Origin: Stakelama flava | GTDB taxonomy: Bacteria; Pseudomonadota; Alphaproteobacteria; Sphingomonadales; Sphingomonadaceae | Direction of reading: 5' to 3' | Assembly: GCF_019351405.1 (NCBI RefSeq) | Contig: NZ_JAHWZX010000004.1 | Span: 1 to 64,000, forward strand | DNA: 64,000 bases | Shown: positions 52,805 to 61,354 of the stretch, one piece after another | Layout: each line of letters starts with the position of its first letter | How positions within the stretch are numbered: position 1 is the stretch's first letter | Notes under the pieces: generated by a model | Seen by the model: the letters and a program-made list of their open reading frames with translations, nothing else | What the model was told of the DNA's origin: nothing | Databases searched by the model: none | Made by a program: the position numbers and the translations under genes

Positions 52805-53402
52805 GGTCGATGTCGAGCGGCAGGTGGGGGAGGCGTGGGTCGCCTGCCGGTTCAGCGCACCCGATGGGCTTACCGTTCTGTTCGGGCCGTCGGGCGCGGG
52901 CAAGACAAGCACGCTCCACATGATAGCCGGCCTGTTGACGCCGTCGCGCGGACGGATCGTGGTGCATGACCGCGTGTTGTTCGACAGTGAGGCGCGAATC
53001 GACGTGCCGCCCGAACGGCGCGGCGTCGGCTATGTGTTTCAGGAAGCGCGGCTGTTCCCGCATATGCGCGTTGCCGCCAATCTGCATTATGGTGCCGGAG
53101 AGAAGCATGGGGAGGATTTCGAGCGGCTGACCAGGGTGCTGGGTATCGCACACCTGCTCGACCGCTGGCCGCGAACGCTATCGGGCGGGGAAGCACGGCG
53201 GGTCGCCATCGCGCGTGCGTTGTTGTCCGACCCGGACTTTCTGTTGCTCGACGAGCCGCTATCGTCACTCGACAAGGCACGGCGCGAGGAAATAATGCGC
53301 GTGATCGAACGCGTGCGCGACGATCTTTGCATTCCAATCCTGATGGTCACCCACGATCATGACGAGGCGAAGCGGCTGGCGAGTCAGATCGTGGCGCTTT
53401 GA
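52794..53402 (+). CDS. modC: Molybdate ABC transporter ATPase ModC, short form
   Basis: The 202-residue protein is a complete nucleotide-binding domain. Walker A is GPSGAGKTSTL, the Q-loop region is YVFQEARLFPHM, the signature is LSGGEARRVAIARALL, Walker B is FLLLDEPLSSLDK and the H-loop is VTHDHDEA. Standard ModC proteins are about 350 residues with a C-terminal molybdate-binding (MOP/TOBE) domain, which is absent here. Transport would still work, but the regulatory site would be missing. The overlap with modB fixes the start. Confidence 0.9.
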   Translation: MFFEVDVERQVGEAWVACRFSAPDGLTVLFGPSGAGKTSTLHMIAGLLTPSRGRIVVHDRVLFDSEARIDVPPERRGVGYVFQEARLFPHMRVAANLHYGAGEKHGEDFERLTRVLGIAHLLDRWPRTLSGGEARRVAIARALLSDPDFLLLDEPLSSLDKARREEIMRVIERVRDDLCIPILMVTHDHDEAKRLASQIVAL

Positions 53403-53471
53403 CGCATAGCCGTTCACCCCGGCGTGACATTGTCCTTTTGCGGCGAACCGCCTACACGTCCGGCAAAGCCG

Positions 53472-53485
53472 TGTAACCGGTTACA
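53472..53485. promoter_or_regulatory. Candidate LacI-family operator upstream of the GH3 gene
   Basis: TGTAACCGGTTACA is a perfect 14-bp palindrome with a CG centre, the usual form of LacI/GalR-type operators. It sits 13 bp before the GH3 start and just before the ribosome site, where binding would block expression. No LacI-type gene is in the window. Confidence 0.65.
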
Positions 53486-53497
53486 TAAGGGGATGCC

Positions 53498-55717
53498 ATG
53501 ACCGTCAGCCGCCGCCGTTTCGCCCAGTCGCTCGCCCTGCTCGCCGCCGGGGCGGTCATGCCGGGCGTTGCCCGCGCCCGCGCGAACGCCGCCCGGCATG
53601 ATACGAGGATCGACGCGATCATCAGCAACATGTCGCTGGAGGAAAAGGCGCTTCAGCTTTGTGTGATCGGCGACGATCATCCCGATCTGGAAACGCTGCT
53701 GGGCAAGGGACTTGGCGGTACCAGTGGCGTGGCCCCGCGCCCCGATCTTCAGCAATTCATCCGCCATGCACAGCAATTGGCCATCGCGTCGCCTAGCAAG
53801 GTTCCGCTGTGGTTCTGCGGCGATGTCGCGCATGGCTTCACCACCGAATTTCCGGTGCCGCTGGCGCTTGCCGCGACATGGAATCCGGAGCTTGTGCAGC
53901 AGGTTCACCGCGCCGCCGCCACAGAATCAGCCGCATTCGGCAACACATGGACGTTCAGCCCGATGGTCGACATCGCGCGTGATCCGCGCTGGGGCCGGAT
54001 GACGGAGGGTGCCGGGGAGGACCCGTATCTGGGCAGCGTCATGGCGCTGGCGCAGTTAAAGGGGTTTCAGGGCGACGATCTGGCCGCGCCCACGACGATC
54101 CTTGCCACGGCAAAGCATTTCGCGGGCTATGGCGCGGTGCAGGCAGGGCGTGACTATAACAGCGTCAACATCCCCGAACGCGAATTTCGCGACGTCTATC
54201 TGCCGCCGTTCAAGGCATTGTGCGACGCTGGTATCGCCACAATAATGGCGGCGTTCAACACGATGGACGGGGTGCCCGTAACATCCAGCCGCGAATTGCT
54301 TACCGGGCTGTTGCGCGAACAATGGGGATGGGATGGCGTCATCACATCGGATTACGATGCGATTCTGGAACTGGTGACACACGGCGTCGCCGCCGATCCG
54401 GCGGATGCGGCTGCGCAGGCGCTTCATGCCGGGGTCGATGTCGATCTGCACAGCGGCACCTATGCCGACGAACTGCCCGGACTGGTTCGCGCAGGGCGCG
54501 TCAAGGAGGCTGAGGTCGATGCGGCGGTCCGCCGTGTGCTGCGCGCAAAGGCGAAACTGGGCCTGTTCGATGATCCCTTCCGCTATGGCAATGCAAGGCT
54601 CGCGGCCGAACGGCCATGGCGCGCCGACCATCTCGCCAGCGCGCGCGAAGCGGCCCGCCAGTCGATGGTACTTTTGAAAAATGACGGCGTCCTGCCGCTC
54701 GCACGCGGTGGATCGATCGCGGTCATCGGCCCGCTGGCGGAAGATCGCGCCAATATGCTCGGCACCATGCCCGCGCTTGGCCGGGAGGAGGATGTCGTGA
54801 CCGTTGCGGACGGGCTTCGCCGCGCGGCGGGGGACAAGGCGACCATCCGCTACGCAATGGGCGTGCCCGTCCGCGATATGGATGGCGCGGACATCGACGC
54901 CGCGATTGCGCTTGCCCGCAAGAGCGACGTGACAGTGCTGGTGCTCGGCGAAAGCGACGACATGATCGGGGAGGGCGACAGTCGCGCCTCGATCCAGCTT
55001 CCCGGCCATCAAATCGACCTTGCGAAGGCGATCATCGCGACGGGCAAGCCGGTGGTGGCTGCATTCAGCAGCGGGCGCGCGCTTGACCTGTCATGGCTCG
55101 ATGCCAACGCCAACGCAATTGTCGATATGTGGGTGCCGGGGGAACAGGGTGGCAATGCGCTTGCCGACCTATTGTTCGGGGACGCCGATTTTACCGGGAA
55201 GCTGCCTGTAACCTTTCCCCGCGCGCTGGGGCAGGTCCCGATTTCCTACGACCACCTGCCCACCGGCAGGCCCGGCGCGATCGATAAACCCTATACCAGC
55301 CGCTATGTCGATCTGGTCGATGCGCCGCTTTATCCTTTCGGCCATGGCTTGAGCTATACCAGCTTCACTTTTGCCGCGCCGCAATTGTCGGCGGCCACGC
55401 TTTCTCCCGGCGATACGATCACGGTGACGACGCGGGTGACCAATAGCGGGCGGCGCGCGGGCGCGACCGTGGCGCAGCTTTATGTGCATGATGTGCTGGC
55501 AAGCATCAGCCGGCCTGTGCGGCGGTTGAAGGGATTTGAACGGGTGGAACTGCGCCCCGGTGAAAGCCGGATGGTGCAGTTCCGGCTTCGCGCCGAAGAC
55601 CTGGCTTTTACCCGACGCGACATGCGCTGGGGGACCGAACCGGGGGCATTCGACGTCTATGTCGGCGATGATTCGACGGCGCGCGATGCCGCTCGCTTCA
55701 CCCTGTTGGAGACATAA
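53498..55717 (+). CDS. Glycoside hydrolase family 3 beta-glycosidase
   Basis: The 739-residue protein starts with a twin-arginine signal (SRRRFAQSLALLAAG), so it is likely exported folded. The GH3 N-terminal barrel contains FSPMVDIARDPRWGRMTEGAGEDPYL and GGxT-like DGVITSDYDAILEL, with the nucleophile aspartate in TSDYD (about residue 286). The alpha/beta sandwich and a C-terminal fibronectin-like domain (FERVELRPGESRMVQFRL) complete the BglX-type layout. AAGGGG precedes the ATG. A LacI-type palindrome controls it. The substrate is probably a beta-linked oligosaccharide. Confidence 0.92.
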   Translation: MTVSRRRFAQSLALLAAGAVMPGVARARANAARHDTRIDAIISNMSLEEKALQLCVIGDDHPDLETLLGKGLGGTSGVAPRPDLQQFIRHAQQLAIASPSKVPLWFCGDVAHGFTTEFPVPLALAATWNPELVQQVHRAAATESAAFGNTWTFSPMVDIARDPRWGRMTEGAGEDPYLGSVMALAQLKGFQGDDLAAPTTILATAKHFAGYGAVQAGRDYNSVNIPEREFRDVYLPPFKALCDAGIATIMAAFNTMDGVPVTSSRELLTGLLREQWGWDGVITSDYDAILELVTHGVAADPADAAAQALHAGVDVDLHSGTYADELPGLVRAGRVKEAEVDAAVRRVLRAKAKLGLFDDPFRYGNARLAAERPWRADHLASAREAARQSMVLLKNDGVLPLARGGSIAVIGPLAEDRANMLGTMPALGREEDVVTVADGLRRAAGDKATIRYAMGVPVRDMDGADIDAAIALARKSDVTVLVLGESDDMIGEGDSRASIQLPGHQIDLAKAIIATGKPVVAAFSSGRALDLSWLDANANAIVDMWVPGEQGGNALADLLFGDADFTGKLPVTFPRALGQVPISYDHLPTGRPGAIDKPYTSRYVDLVDAPLYPFGHGLSYTSFTFAAPQLSAATLSPGDTITVTTRVTNSGRRAGATVAQLYVHDVLASISRPVRRLKGFERVELRPGESRMVQFRLRAEDLAFTRRDMRWGTEPGAFDVYVGDDSTARDAARFTLLET

Positions 55718-55755
55718 ACCGGTGCAGGCGTTTCAGCTTCGAAGGAGTGGTCGCG

Positions 55756-55947
55756 ATGAACAAAAACCGATCCGAGAAACCGATAAAATCGGAAGAGCTG
55801 GAAGAAGAGGTGAAGCGCGAGCGGGCGGCGCGTGGGACGCAAGAAATCCCCGATAACAGGAAGTCCGGCAGCGATCCTGGAAGCGACCTGCGTGAAGGCG
55901 AGGAACGCGCGGTTTCGCAGGCGCTTACCCGCTTTCCGCCCGGATGA
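55756..55947 (+). CDS. Small charged protein of unknown function
   Basis: This 63-residue frame is very rich in Glu, Lys, Arg and Ser (KSEELEEEVKRERAARG) and probably disordered. AAGGAG lies eight bases before its ATG at 55756, a good ribosome site. It follows the GH3 gene by 38 bp on the same strand and has no recognised domain or signal. Confidence 0.55.
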   Translation: MNKNRSEKPIKSEELEEEVKRERAARGTQEIPDNRKSGSDPGSDLREGEERAVSQALTRFPPG

Positions 55948-55957
55948 TCTGGCCGGG

Positions 55958-56419
55958 CTAGTCGGTGCGCGTCGGGCGCGGCGCCATCATCGCAACGGCA
56001 AGCGCCGTACCTGCGCCGAACAAAAGGTGCAGCGCCAGTTGCTCGGCGACACGGCCGGGTTTGCGGGTTTCGCCTTCGCCCATCAGCGGTGCCGCATCGG
56101 CAAGGTCGATGGCATAGACGCCCGCGCCATAGGCAGTGCCGATTCCGGCGGCGGGCAGTCCCGGCACCCAGCGGCGCAGCAGCGCATAGGTAGCGCCGAA
56201 CCCCGCCGAAGCGACGAAATGTCCCGCCGTATTGGGAGTTTCCGGGCGCTTGCGATCAGTGCGCAGCGCAGGCGAACCGTCGCTGCTTTCCTGCGACCAG
56301 ATATCGCCTTCTTTATGCGGGCGTTTGGCGTCACGCCGGCTGTTTTCGGCCAACATTACCGCAGTCATTCCGACCCCGGCCAACGCTCCGCCGATAATTC
56401 CCGTCATGATGCCGCGCAT
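55958..56419 (-). CDS. Small membrane protein, DUF1440/YagU-like
   Basis: The 153-residue protein has a glycine-rich N-terminal helix (GIMTGIIGGALAGVGMTAVMLA), a polar loop (residues 29-60) and three more hydrophobic segments (ASAGFGATYALLRRW, GIGTAYGAGVYAID, LALHLLFGAGTALAVAMM). The pattern recalls the DUF1440 inner-membrane family. GGGAGG precedes the ATG at 56419 by six bases. The longer upstream frame has no support. Confidence 0.6.
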   Translation of the reverse strand: MRGIMTGIIGGALAGVGMTAVMLAENSRRDAKRPHKEGDIWSQESSDGSPALRTDRKRPETPNTAGHFVASAGFGATYALLRRWVPGLPAAGIGTAYGAGVYAIDLADAAPLMGEGETRKPGRVAEQLALHLLFGAGTALAVAMMAPRPTRTD

Positions 56420-56605
56420 TTCGTACCTCCCGTCGCTTCGCGCTGACAACGAGCCGAGGGCGCGAAGGGTCCGCTGTAGTGCCCGATTGCCCGCAAGCCC
56501 CGAAAAGTTCCGGCCGAAATGCAGGGGACGCCGTCCCATGACGGAACGGCGCTTAACCAAAGGCGGCGCTGGCGCAAATCGTAAACAATTCGTTAACATC
56601 GTCGC

Positions 56606-56791
56606 ATGGCGAATCAGAGCATCTGCACCGAGACCGCGGCACGCCATCCGTTTCGCGGCACATTGCATATCCGGGCCAGCCGCAACGCGCTGCGCCGGCG
56701 TGTGCGCAACACCGATCAGGACAGCGACTGGAAATTGTTCGTGCTCAGCTTCAGCGCGTTCTTCGTCTGCTTCTACACCTTCATCGCCTGA
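56606..56791 (+). CDS. Small tail-anchored-type membrane protein
   Basis: The 61-residue protein has a basic soluble N-terminus (RASRNALRRRVRNTD) and a C-terminal membrane helix (KLFVLSFSAFFVCFYTFIA). No clear Shine-Dalgarno site precedes the ATG, which lowers confidence. It stands alone between minus-strand genes. I do not recognise its role. Confidence 0.45.
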   Translation: MANQSICTETAARHPFRGTLHIRASRNALRRRVRNTDQDSDWKLFVLSFSAFFVCFYTFIA

Positions 56792-56822
56792 TCCGGCGGA
56801 TCGGTCGCAACGTGCGATATGT

Positions 56823-58112
56823 CTAGTCGCAGGCGCGGTGCAGCTTTGTCGCTATCCATGCGGCGACAATGCACATAATCGCCACCATCAGCAGCATGTC
56901 GGTATTGTGAAGCCCCGCCAGTGACAGACCGATCACCAGTAGCGACCCCGCCACCATCGCGCCCGAATTGACGACGTTGTTGGCCGCCACGGTGCGCGCC
57001 GTCTGATCCTTGGTCACCGTGGTGGTGAGGAAGGCGTACAGCGGCACGACAAACATTCCACCGGTGATCGCGATGGCAGCCAGCGTCGCCATGATCAGCA
57101 CCGATTGCGGATGGGTCAGGAAATCGGCGATGCCGTACAACTGTCCCGCAGGCGCAGGAATGAAATTGTGCGCCTCCACCCAGAACGCGACAACGCATAC
57201 CGCCATCGCGATTACCGAGGCAGGCGCATATCTTGCCGATATACGCCCTTTCAGCAGCGTGTTGATGACGACCGACCCGATCGCCACCCCGATCGAGAAG
57301 GTCGCGATGGTGAGGCTGGCGACGCGTTCGTCGGCGGTCAGCACATTTTTCACCAGCGGCGGGAAAACCACGATCAGCACCGCGCCGATCGCCCAGAAGA
57401 AGCTGATCGCGCAAATTGCCAGAAACAGTCTGGGAATATGCATGGTGGCGTTGATCAGCCGCCAGGAGGAGGTGAAGGGATTGTAATTGAGTGCCAGTTT
57501 CGGCCCGAGGCGCGGGGCGGGGAGTACGCAGCGTCCCGCGATCCAGCCGATGCCGGCGACGACGAGCACCAGAATCGCAGCGCCTTCGACCGAAATCCAG
57601 CCCGCGACGATCGTTCCCAGCAGGATGGCGAGATAGGTTCCCGCTTCCACCAGCCCCGTACCGCCCAGCACTTGGTCATCCTCCAGATGCTGCGGCAGGA
57701 TCGCATATTTGATCGGGCCGAAAAATGTCGAATGAACGCCCAGGAACAGCACGGCGGCAAGCATCATGCCGATGCCGAAGCTGGTGAAGCCTGCGCGCGC
57801 CATCATCAATCCCGCCGCGCCGAACAGCATGATGCCGATTTCGGCCGTTTTGACGATGCGGATGATCTTCGCCTTGTCGGTCGTGTCGGCAAGCTGGCCC
57901 GACAGCGCGGAAAGCAGGAAGAAGGGGATAAGCGACAGGCCGGTGGCCAGCGCGTTGAAGTTCGATTCCATATGCGGATCGGCGAAGATCGAATAGGTCG
58001 CGAACAGGACCATCGCCGTCTTGAACAGATTGTCGTTGAACGCCCCCAGAAATTGCGTGACGAAAAGGGGCAGAAAACGGCGCTGTTTCAGCAAACCAAG
58101 CGCGCTAATCAT
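56823..58112 (-). CDS. Major facilitator transporter, LplT-like
   Basis: The 429-residue protein has twelve predicted helices, and LFVTQFLGAFNDNLFKTAMV near the N-terminus matches the lysophospholipid-transporter subgroup of the MFS. In other bacteria such transporters are fused or adjacent to an acyltransferase that re-acylates lysophospholipids. No acyltransferase is fused here. The start at 58112 lacks a strong ribosome site. It is divergent from pgsA, another phospholipid gene, which fits a membrane lipid role. Confidence 0.82.
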   Translation of the reverse strand: MISALGLLKQRRFLPLFVTQFLGAFNDNLFKTAMVLFATYSIFADPHMESNFNALATGLSLIPFFLLSALSGQLADTTDKAKIIRIVKTAEIGIMLFGAAGLMMARAGFTSFGIGMMLAAVLFLGVHSTFFGPIKYAILPQHLEDDQVLGGTGLVEAGTYLAILLGTIVAGWISVEGAAILVLVVAGIGWIAGRCVLPAPRLGPKLALNYNPFTSSWRLINATMHIPRLFLAICAISFFWAIGAVLIVVFPPLVKNVLTADERVASLTIATFSIGVAIGSVVINTLLKGRISARYAPASVIAMAVCVVAFWVEAHNFIPAPAGQLYGIADFLTHPQSVLIMATLAAIAITGGMFVVPLYAFLTTTVTKDQTARTVAANNVVNSGAMVAGSLLVIGLSLAGLHNTDMLLMVAIMCIVAAWIATKLHRACD

Positions 58113-58240
58113 GGAATTTCGGGGCCTGTGGTGGCATGGTGGCGCCGCCATAGCCGGTCCCGCGCACGCATAACAATCGCTAATTGGTTGAACGCATGGG
58201 CTGGCAGGCCGCGCCGCATGACGATAGAGCGCAAGATGCG

Positions 58241-58795
58241 ATGCTGACCCTGCCCAACATACTCACCCTTTCGCGCATCTTCACGGTGCCGTTGCTCGTC
58301 GGCTTGTTGTGGTGGCCGCAATGGACGCTTGGCTATGCCATTGCGTTCGCGGTCTACTGCCTGATGGGCATCACCGATTATTTCGACGGCTATCTGGCGC
58401 GCGCGCAAGGGACGGTGTCCAAACTCGGCGTGTTCCTCGATCCGATCGCCGACAAGATCATGGTCGCGGCGGTCGTGCTGATGCTGGTCGGCACGCATGA
58501 TATCGCCGGGCTGCATGTGATTGCGGCGCTGATCATCCTGCTCCGCGAGATCATGGTGTCCGGCCTGCGCGAATTTCTGGCACAGCTTCAGGTGTCGATG
58601 CCGGTATCGCGGCTCGCCAAATGGAAGACGACGCTGCAACTGATCGCGCTCGGTGCGCTGATCCTTGGCGGCGCGCTGCCCGACTGGCCTTGGGTCGGTA
58701 CGATCGGGCTGGTTAGCCTGTGGGGCGCGGCGGTGCTGACGCTGATCACCGGCTGGGATTATCTGCGCGTCGGCCTGCGCCATATGGATAGCTGA
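58241..58795 (+). CDS. pgsA: CDP-diacylglycerol-glycerol-3-phosphate 3-phosphatidyltransferase
   Basis: PgsA makes phosphatidylglycerol phosphate at the membrane. The 184-residue protein begins MLTLPNILTLSRI, the usual PgsA start, and has the CDP-alcohol phosphotransferase motif DYFDGYLAR then GVFLDPIADK. About five helices span the membrane. Longer in-frame starts (58184, 58196) are less likely. Its stop overlaps the moaD start (TGATG), an unusual lipid-to-cofactor coupling that is often seen in alphaproteobacteria. Confidence 0.92.
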   Translation: MLTLPNILTLSRIFTVPLLVGLLWWPQWTLGYAIAFAVYCLMGITDYFDGYLARAQGTVSKLGVFLDPIADKIMVAAVVLMLVGTHDIAGLHVIAALIILLREIMVSGLREFLAQLQVSMPVSRLAKWKTTLQLIALGALILGGALPDWPWVGTIGLVSLWGAAVLTLITGWDYLRVGLRHMDS

Positions 58796-59052
58796 TGGCG
58801 ATCGAGATGCTTTATTTCGCCTGGGTGCGCGAAGCGACCGGCATGGGCGGCGAAACGGTTGCGCCACCCGAAACGGTGCGCACAGTCGCCGATCTGATCG
58901 ACTGGCTGGCTGCACGGGGTGAGGGGCATGCACGCGCGTTCGGCGAACCGGCAAGGCTGCGCGCCGCGATCGACCAGGAATTCGTGCCGCTCGATCATGA
59001 TCTGGCCGGCGCGCGCGAAATCGCGATCTTCCCTCCGGTCACCGGCGGATGA
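58795..59052 (+). CDS. moaD: Molybdopterin synthase small subunit
   Basis: MoaD is the ubiquitin-like sulfur carrier of molybdopterin synthase. The 85-residue length and the C-terminal FPPVTGG, with the terminal Gly-Gly that forms the thiocarboxylate, are diagnostic. The beta-grasp start (MLYFAWVREATGM) fits. It overlaps moaE (ATGA). Confidence 0.95.
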   Translation: MAIEMLYFAWVREATGMGGETVAPPETVRTVADLIDWLAARGEGHARAFGEPARLRAAIDQEFVPLDHDLAGAREIAIFPPVTGG

Positions 59053-59486
59053 TCCGGGTCGCGGTCACCGCCGAACCGTTCGACCCGGTGGCGGCGGCCA
59101 CGGCGCTGGAGCGGGAAGGTGCGGGGGGAATCGCTACCTTTACCGGACTGGTGCGTGCCGATGACGGCGTGACTACGCTGGAACTGGAACATTATCCCGG
59201 CATGACCGAGCGCGTCCTGCACGAACTGGCGCAGGAGGCGCAGCGGCGCTGGGCGCTGAGCGCGGTTACCGTGTTCCACCGTGTCGGGACGATGGCGATC
59301 GGGGAGCGGATCGTGTTCGTCGGCACGGCGGCCGCGCATCGCAGCCCCGCGATCGAAGCGATGACGTTCCTGATCGACCGGTTGAAGACCGATGCCCCGT
59401 TCTGGAAACGCGAACAGCGCGAAGCGGGCGGCCGGTGGGTGGAGGCGCGGCGGACCGACGACGAAGCAGCAAAACGCTGGCGATAA
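59049..59486 (+). CDS. moaE: Molybdopterin synthase large subunit
   Basis: MoaE converts precursor Z to molybdopterin with two MoaD thiocarboxylates. The 145-residue protein has GIATFTGLVRADDGVTTLELEHYPGM, VFHRVGTMAIGERIVFVGTAAAHR and the catalytic-lysine region DRLKTDAPFWKREQ. It is coupled to moaD. An intrinsic terminator follows at once. Together with modABC this ties the window to molybdenum enzymes. Confidence 0.96.
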   Translation: MIRVAVTAEPFDPVAAATALEREGAGGIATFTGLVRADDGVTTLELEHYPGMTERVLHELAQEAQRRWALSAVTVFHRVGTMAIGERIVFVGTAAAHRSPAIEAMTFLIDRLKTDAPFWKREQREAGGRWVEARRTDDEAAKRWR

Positions 59487-59520
59487 AAAAGGCGCCGGTC
59501 CTTCGACCGACGCCCTTTTT
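59485..59520. terminator. Bidirectional intrinsic terminator between moaE and the fasciclin gene
   Basis: GGCGCCGGTC-CTTC-GACCGACGCC is a 10-bp stem with one mismatch, flanked by six A on the left and five T on the right. It ends plus-strand transcription after moaE and can also end minus-strand transcription 20 bp after the fasciclin stop. Confidence 0.85.
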
Positions 59521-59540
59521 CAAATCGAACACTTTAACGC

Positions 59541-60236
59541 TTATTGCGCGGTGTCGCTGGAACCGCCGCCCAGGGTGGGGACGATTACGCCGTTGATGAC
59601 GTGGACAACGCCGTTCGATTGCATCACATCATTCATCTGCGGGCTGACATAGGCCTTGTTGCCGTTCGAATCGGTCAGCGTGACATTGCCGTTGGTCAGC
59701 GTCAGCGTGACCGGCTCGCCTTCGACCGTGGTGATCGTGGCTGAGCCGCCGCCCGCTTCGATCTTTTCCTTAAGGTCTTCGGTGGTCAGCTTGCCTGGAA
59801 GCACATGATAGCTGAGGATCTTTTTCAGCGTCGCCTTGTTTTCGGGCTTCAGCAGCGTGTCGACCGTGCCCGGCGGCAGACGGTTGAACGCATCATCGGT
59901 CGGCGCGAACACGGTGAACGGTCCCGGACCCGACAGCGTCTGGGCAAGACCGGCTGCCTGAACCGCTTTTACCAGCGTGGTCAGGTTGCTTGCCTTCGAT
60001 GCATTGGCGACGATCGTCTTGTTCGGATACATTTTCGCGCCGCCAACCATCGGATTAGGCGTCGGAGTGGGAGTCGGCGCCGGAGTCGGGCTGGGCGTCG
60101 CGGTGCGCGTTCCGCTGGTCGTCGTGGGCGTGGAGGCTGCGGTATCCGTGCCGTCCATGTCTCCGGTAGTGGTGCAGGCGGCCAGCGCGGCCGCGCCAGC
60201 CATGCTCGCGAAAATCAGACTCTTCTTGCGGAACAT
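59541..60236 (-). CDS. Fasciclin-domain lipoprotein
   Basis: The 231-residue precursor has a lipobox AALAAC-TTTG and a Thr/Pro-rich spacer (TPAPTPTPTPNP) that would hold the domain off the membrane. One fasciclin (FAS1) domain follows, with SNLTTLVKAVQAAGLAQTL, GPFTVFAPTDDAFNRLP and the C-terminal NGVVHVINGVIVPT. FAS1 domains mediate adhesion in some proteins. The ATG at 60236 has GGAGA five bases upstream, which is better than the longer start at 60248. Confidence 0.92.
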   Translation of the reverse strand: MFRKKSLIFASMAGAAALAACTTTGDMDGTDTAASTPTTTSGTRTATPSPTPAPTPTPTPNPMVGGAKMYPNKTIVANASKASNLTTLVKAVQAAGLAQTLSGPGPFTVFAPTDDAFNRLPPGTVDTLLKPENKATLKKILSYHVLPGKLTTEDLKEKIEAGGGSATITTVEGEPVTLTLTNGNVTLTDSNGNKAYVSPQMNDVMQSNGVVHVINGVIVPTLGGGSSDTAQ

Positions 60237-60341
60237 TAAATTCTCCATCTGCCAGTAAGGGAACAGCGTGTGCTATCTTGTGCGTATGAACAGGTACGGT
60301 TCAACCCCGAAATGGTTGCGGCGCGACAGCTAATTTGATCG

Positions 60342-61238
60342 TCAAACTTCGGCCAGCGCCTTCGCCAACAAGCGGAAATCGCGTTCGCGCGGGCTCGCTT
60401 TTCGCCAGATCAGCGCGATTCTTCGCGACGCGCGTTCGGCTTCGATCGGACGCACTACGATATTGGTCCCGTCCAATATGCCTGAATGTACCGCCATTTC
60501 GGGAAGCATCGTCACGCCAAGGCCGTTATCGACCATCTGCACGATGGTGTGCAGCGACGTACCCATCATCGTTGCCTGTCCGCGCAAATCCGGATTGTTG
60601 CACGCGGCAAGGGCATGGTCCTTCAGGCAGTGCCCGTCTTCCAGCAACAGGAGGCGGGTGTCGTCGATATCCTCCGCCACAACCGGCGAATCGATGCGTT
60701 CGCTCTCGCCATCGGGAAAGGCGACGTAAAGCCGGTCGTCGAACAGCGTTTCGATCTCGACATCGCCACACGCATAGGGAAGCGCCAGAAGCACGCAATC
60801 GCTGCGCCCCTGATGCAGTCCCTCGCACGCCGCGGCGCTCGGCTCTTCGCGAAGGAACAGCTTCAGATCGGGATATTCCTTGCGCAGGCGCGGCAATATT
60901 CGCGGCAGCAGGAAGGGGGCAATGGTCGGAATGACGCTCATTCGCAGGTCGCCGGAAAGCGGCTGACCCGCGGCGCGCGCAATATCGCCAAGGTCTTCGG
61001 TTTCGCGCAGCACCTTGCGCGCCTTCGCAACGATCTGTTCGCCCAGGGGGGTAAAGCGCACGACCCGACGGGTGCGTTCGACCAGCGTGATGCCGATCAG
61101 CGTCTCCAATTCGCGAATGCCCGCCGAAAGCGTTGATTGCGTGACGTAGCACGCTTCGGCGGCGCGCCCGAAATGGCCGGCCTCGTGCAGGGCGACGAGA
61201 TATTGAAGCTGTTTGATGGTGGGCAGATAGGTGGTCAG
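60342..61238 (-). CDS. oxyR: LysR-family peroxide sensor OxyR
   Basis: OxyR activates peroxide defence genes when its two cysteines form a disulfide. The N-terminal helix-turn-helix is present (AGHFGRAAEACYVTQSTLSAGIREL), and the redox pair lies in DGHCLKDHALAAC. The homologous start would be TTYLPTIKQLQYL, and the only codon in place is CTG at 61238, preceded by GGAG seven bases away. An in-frame TTG at 61295 would add 19 residues. So it probably starts at CTG (298 residues). It lies downstream of ahpC-ahpF, its likely targets. Confidence 0.92.
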   Translation of the reverse strand: MTTYLPTIKQLQYLVALHEAGHFGRAAEACYVTQSTLSAGIRELETLIGITLVERTRRVVRFTPLGEQIVAKARKVLRETEDLGDIARAAGQPLSGDLRMSVIPTIAPFLLPRILPRLRKEYPDLKLFLREEPSAAACEGLHQGRSDCVLLALPYACGDVEIETLFDDRLYVAFPDGESERIDSPVVAEDIDDTRLLLLEDGHCLKDHALAACNNPDLRGQATMMGTSLHTIVQMVDNGLGVTMLPEMAVHSGILDGTNIVVRPIEAERASRRIALIWRKASPRERDFRLLAKALAEV

Positions 61239-61354
61239 CGCTGGTCTCCGCGTGGGTGTCGCCCGCCTATCTAATCGGTGTACGCGCAGAGACAATGTCC
61301 CCGTCCGTCTCGCAGTGGCGCGCGGACGGGGATAAAAGCGTTTTGGCCGAAAAT

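Noticed and set aside
57105..58247. Long plus-strand frame opposite the MFS transporter
   Set aside because: The minus strand encodes a typical twelve-helix transporter. The plus frame is rich in Arg, His and Gln and has no domain.
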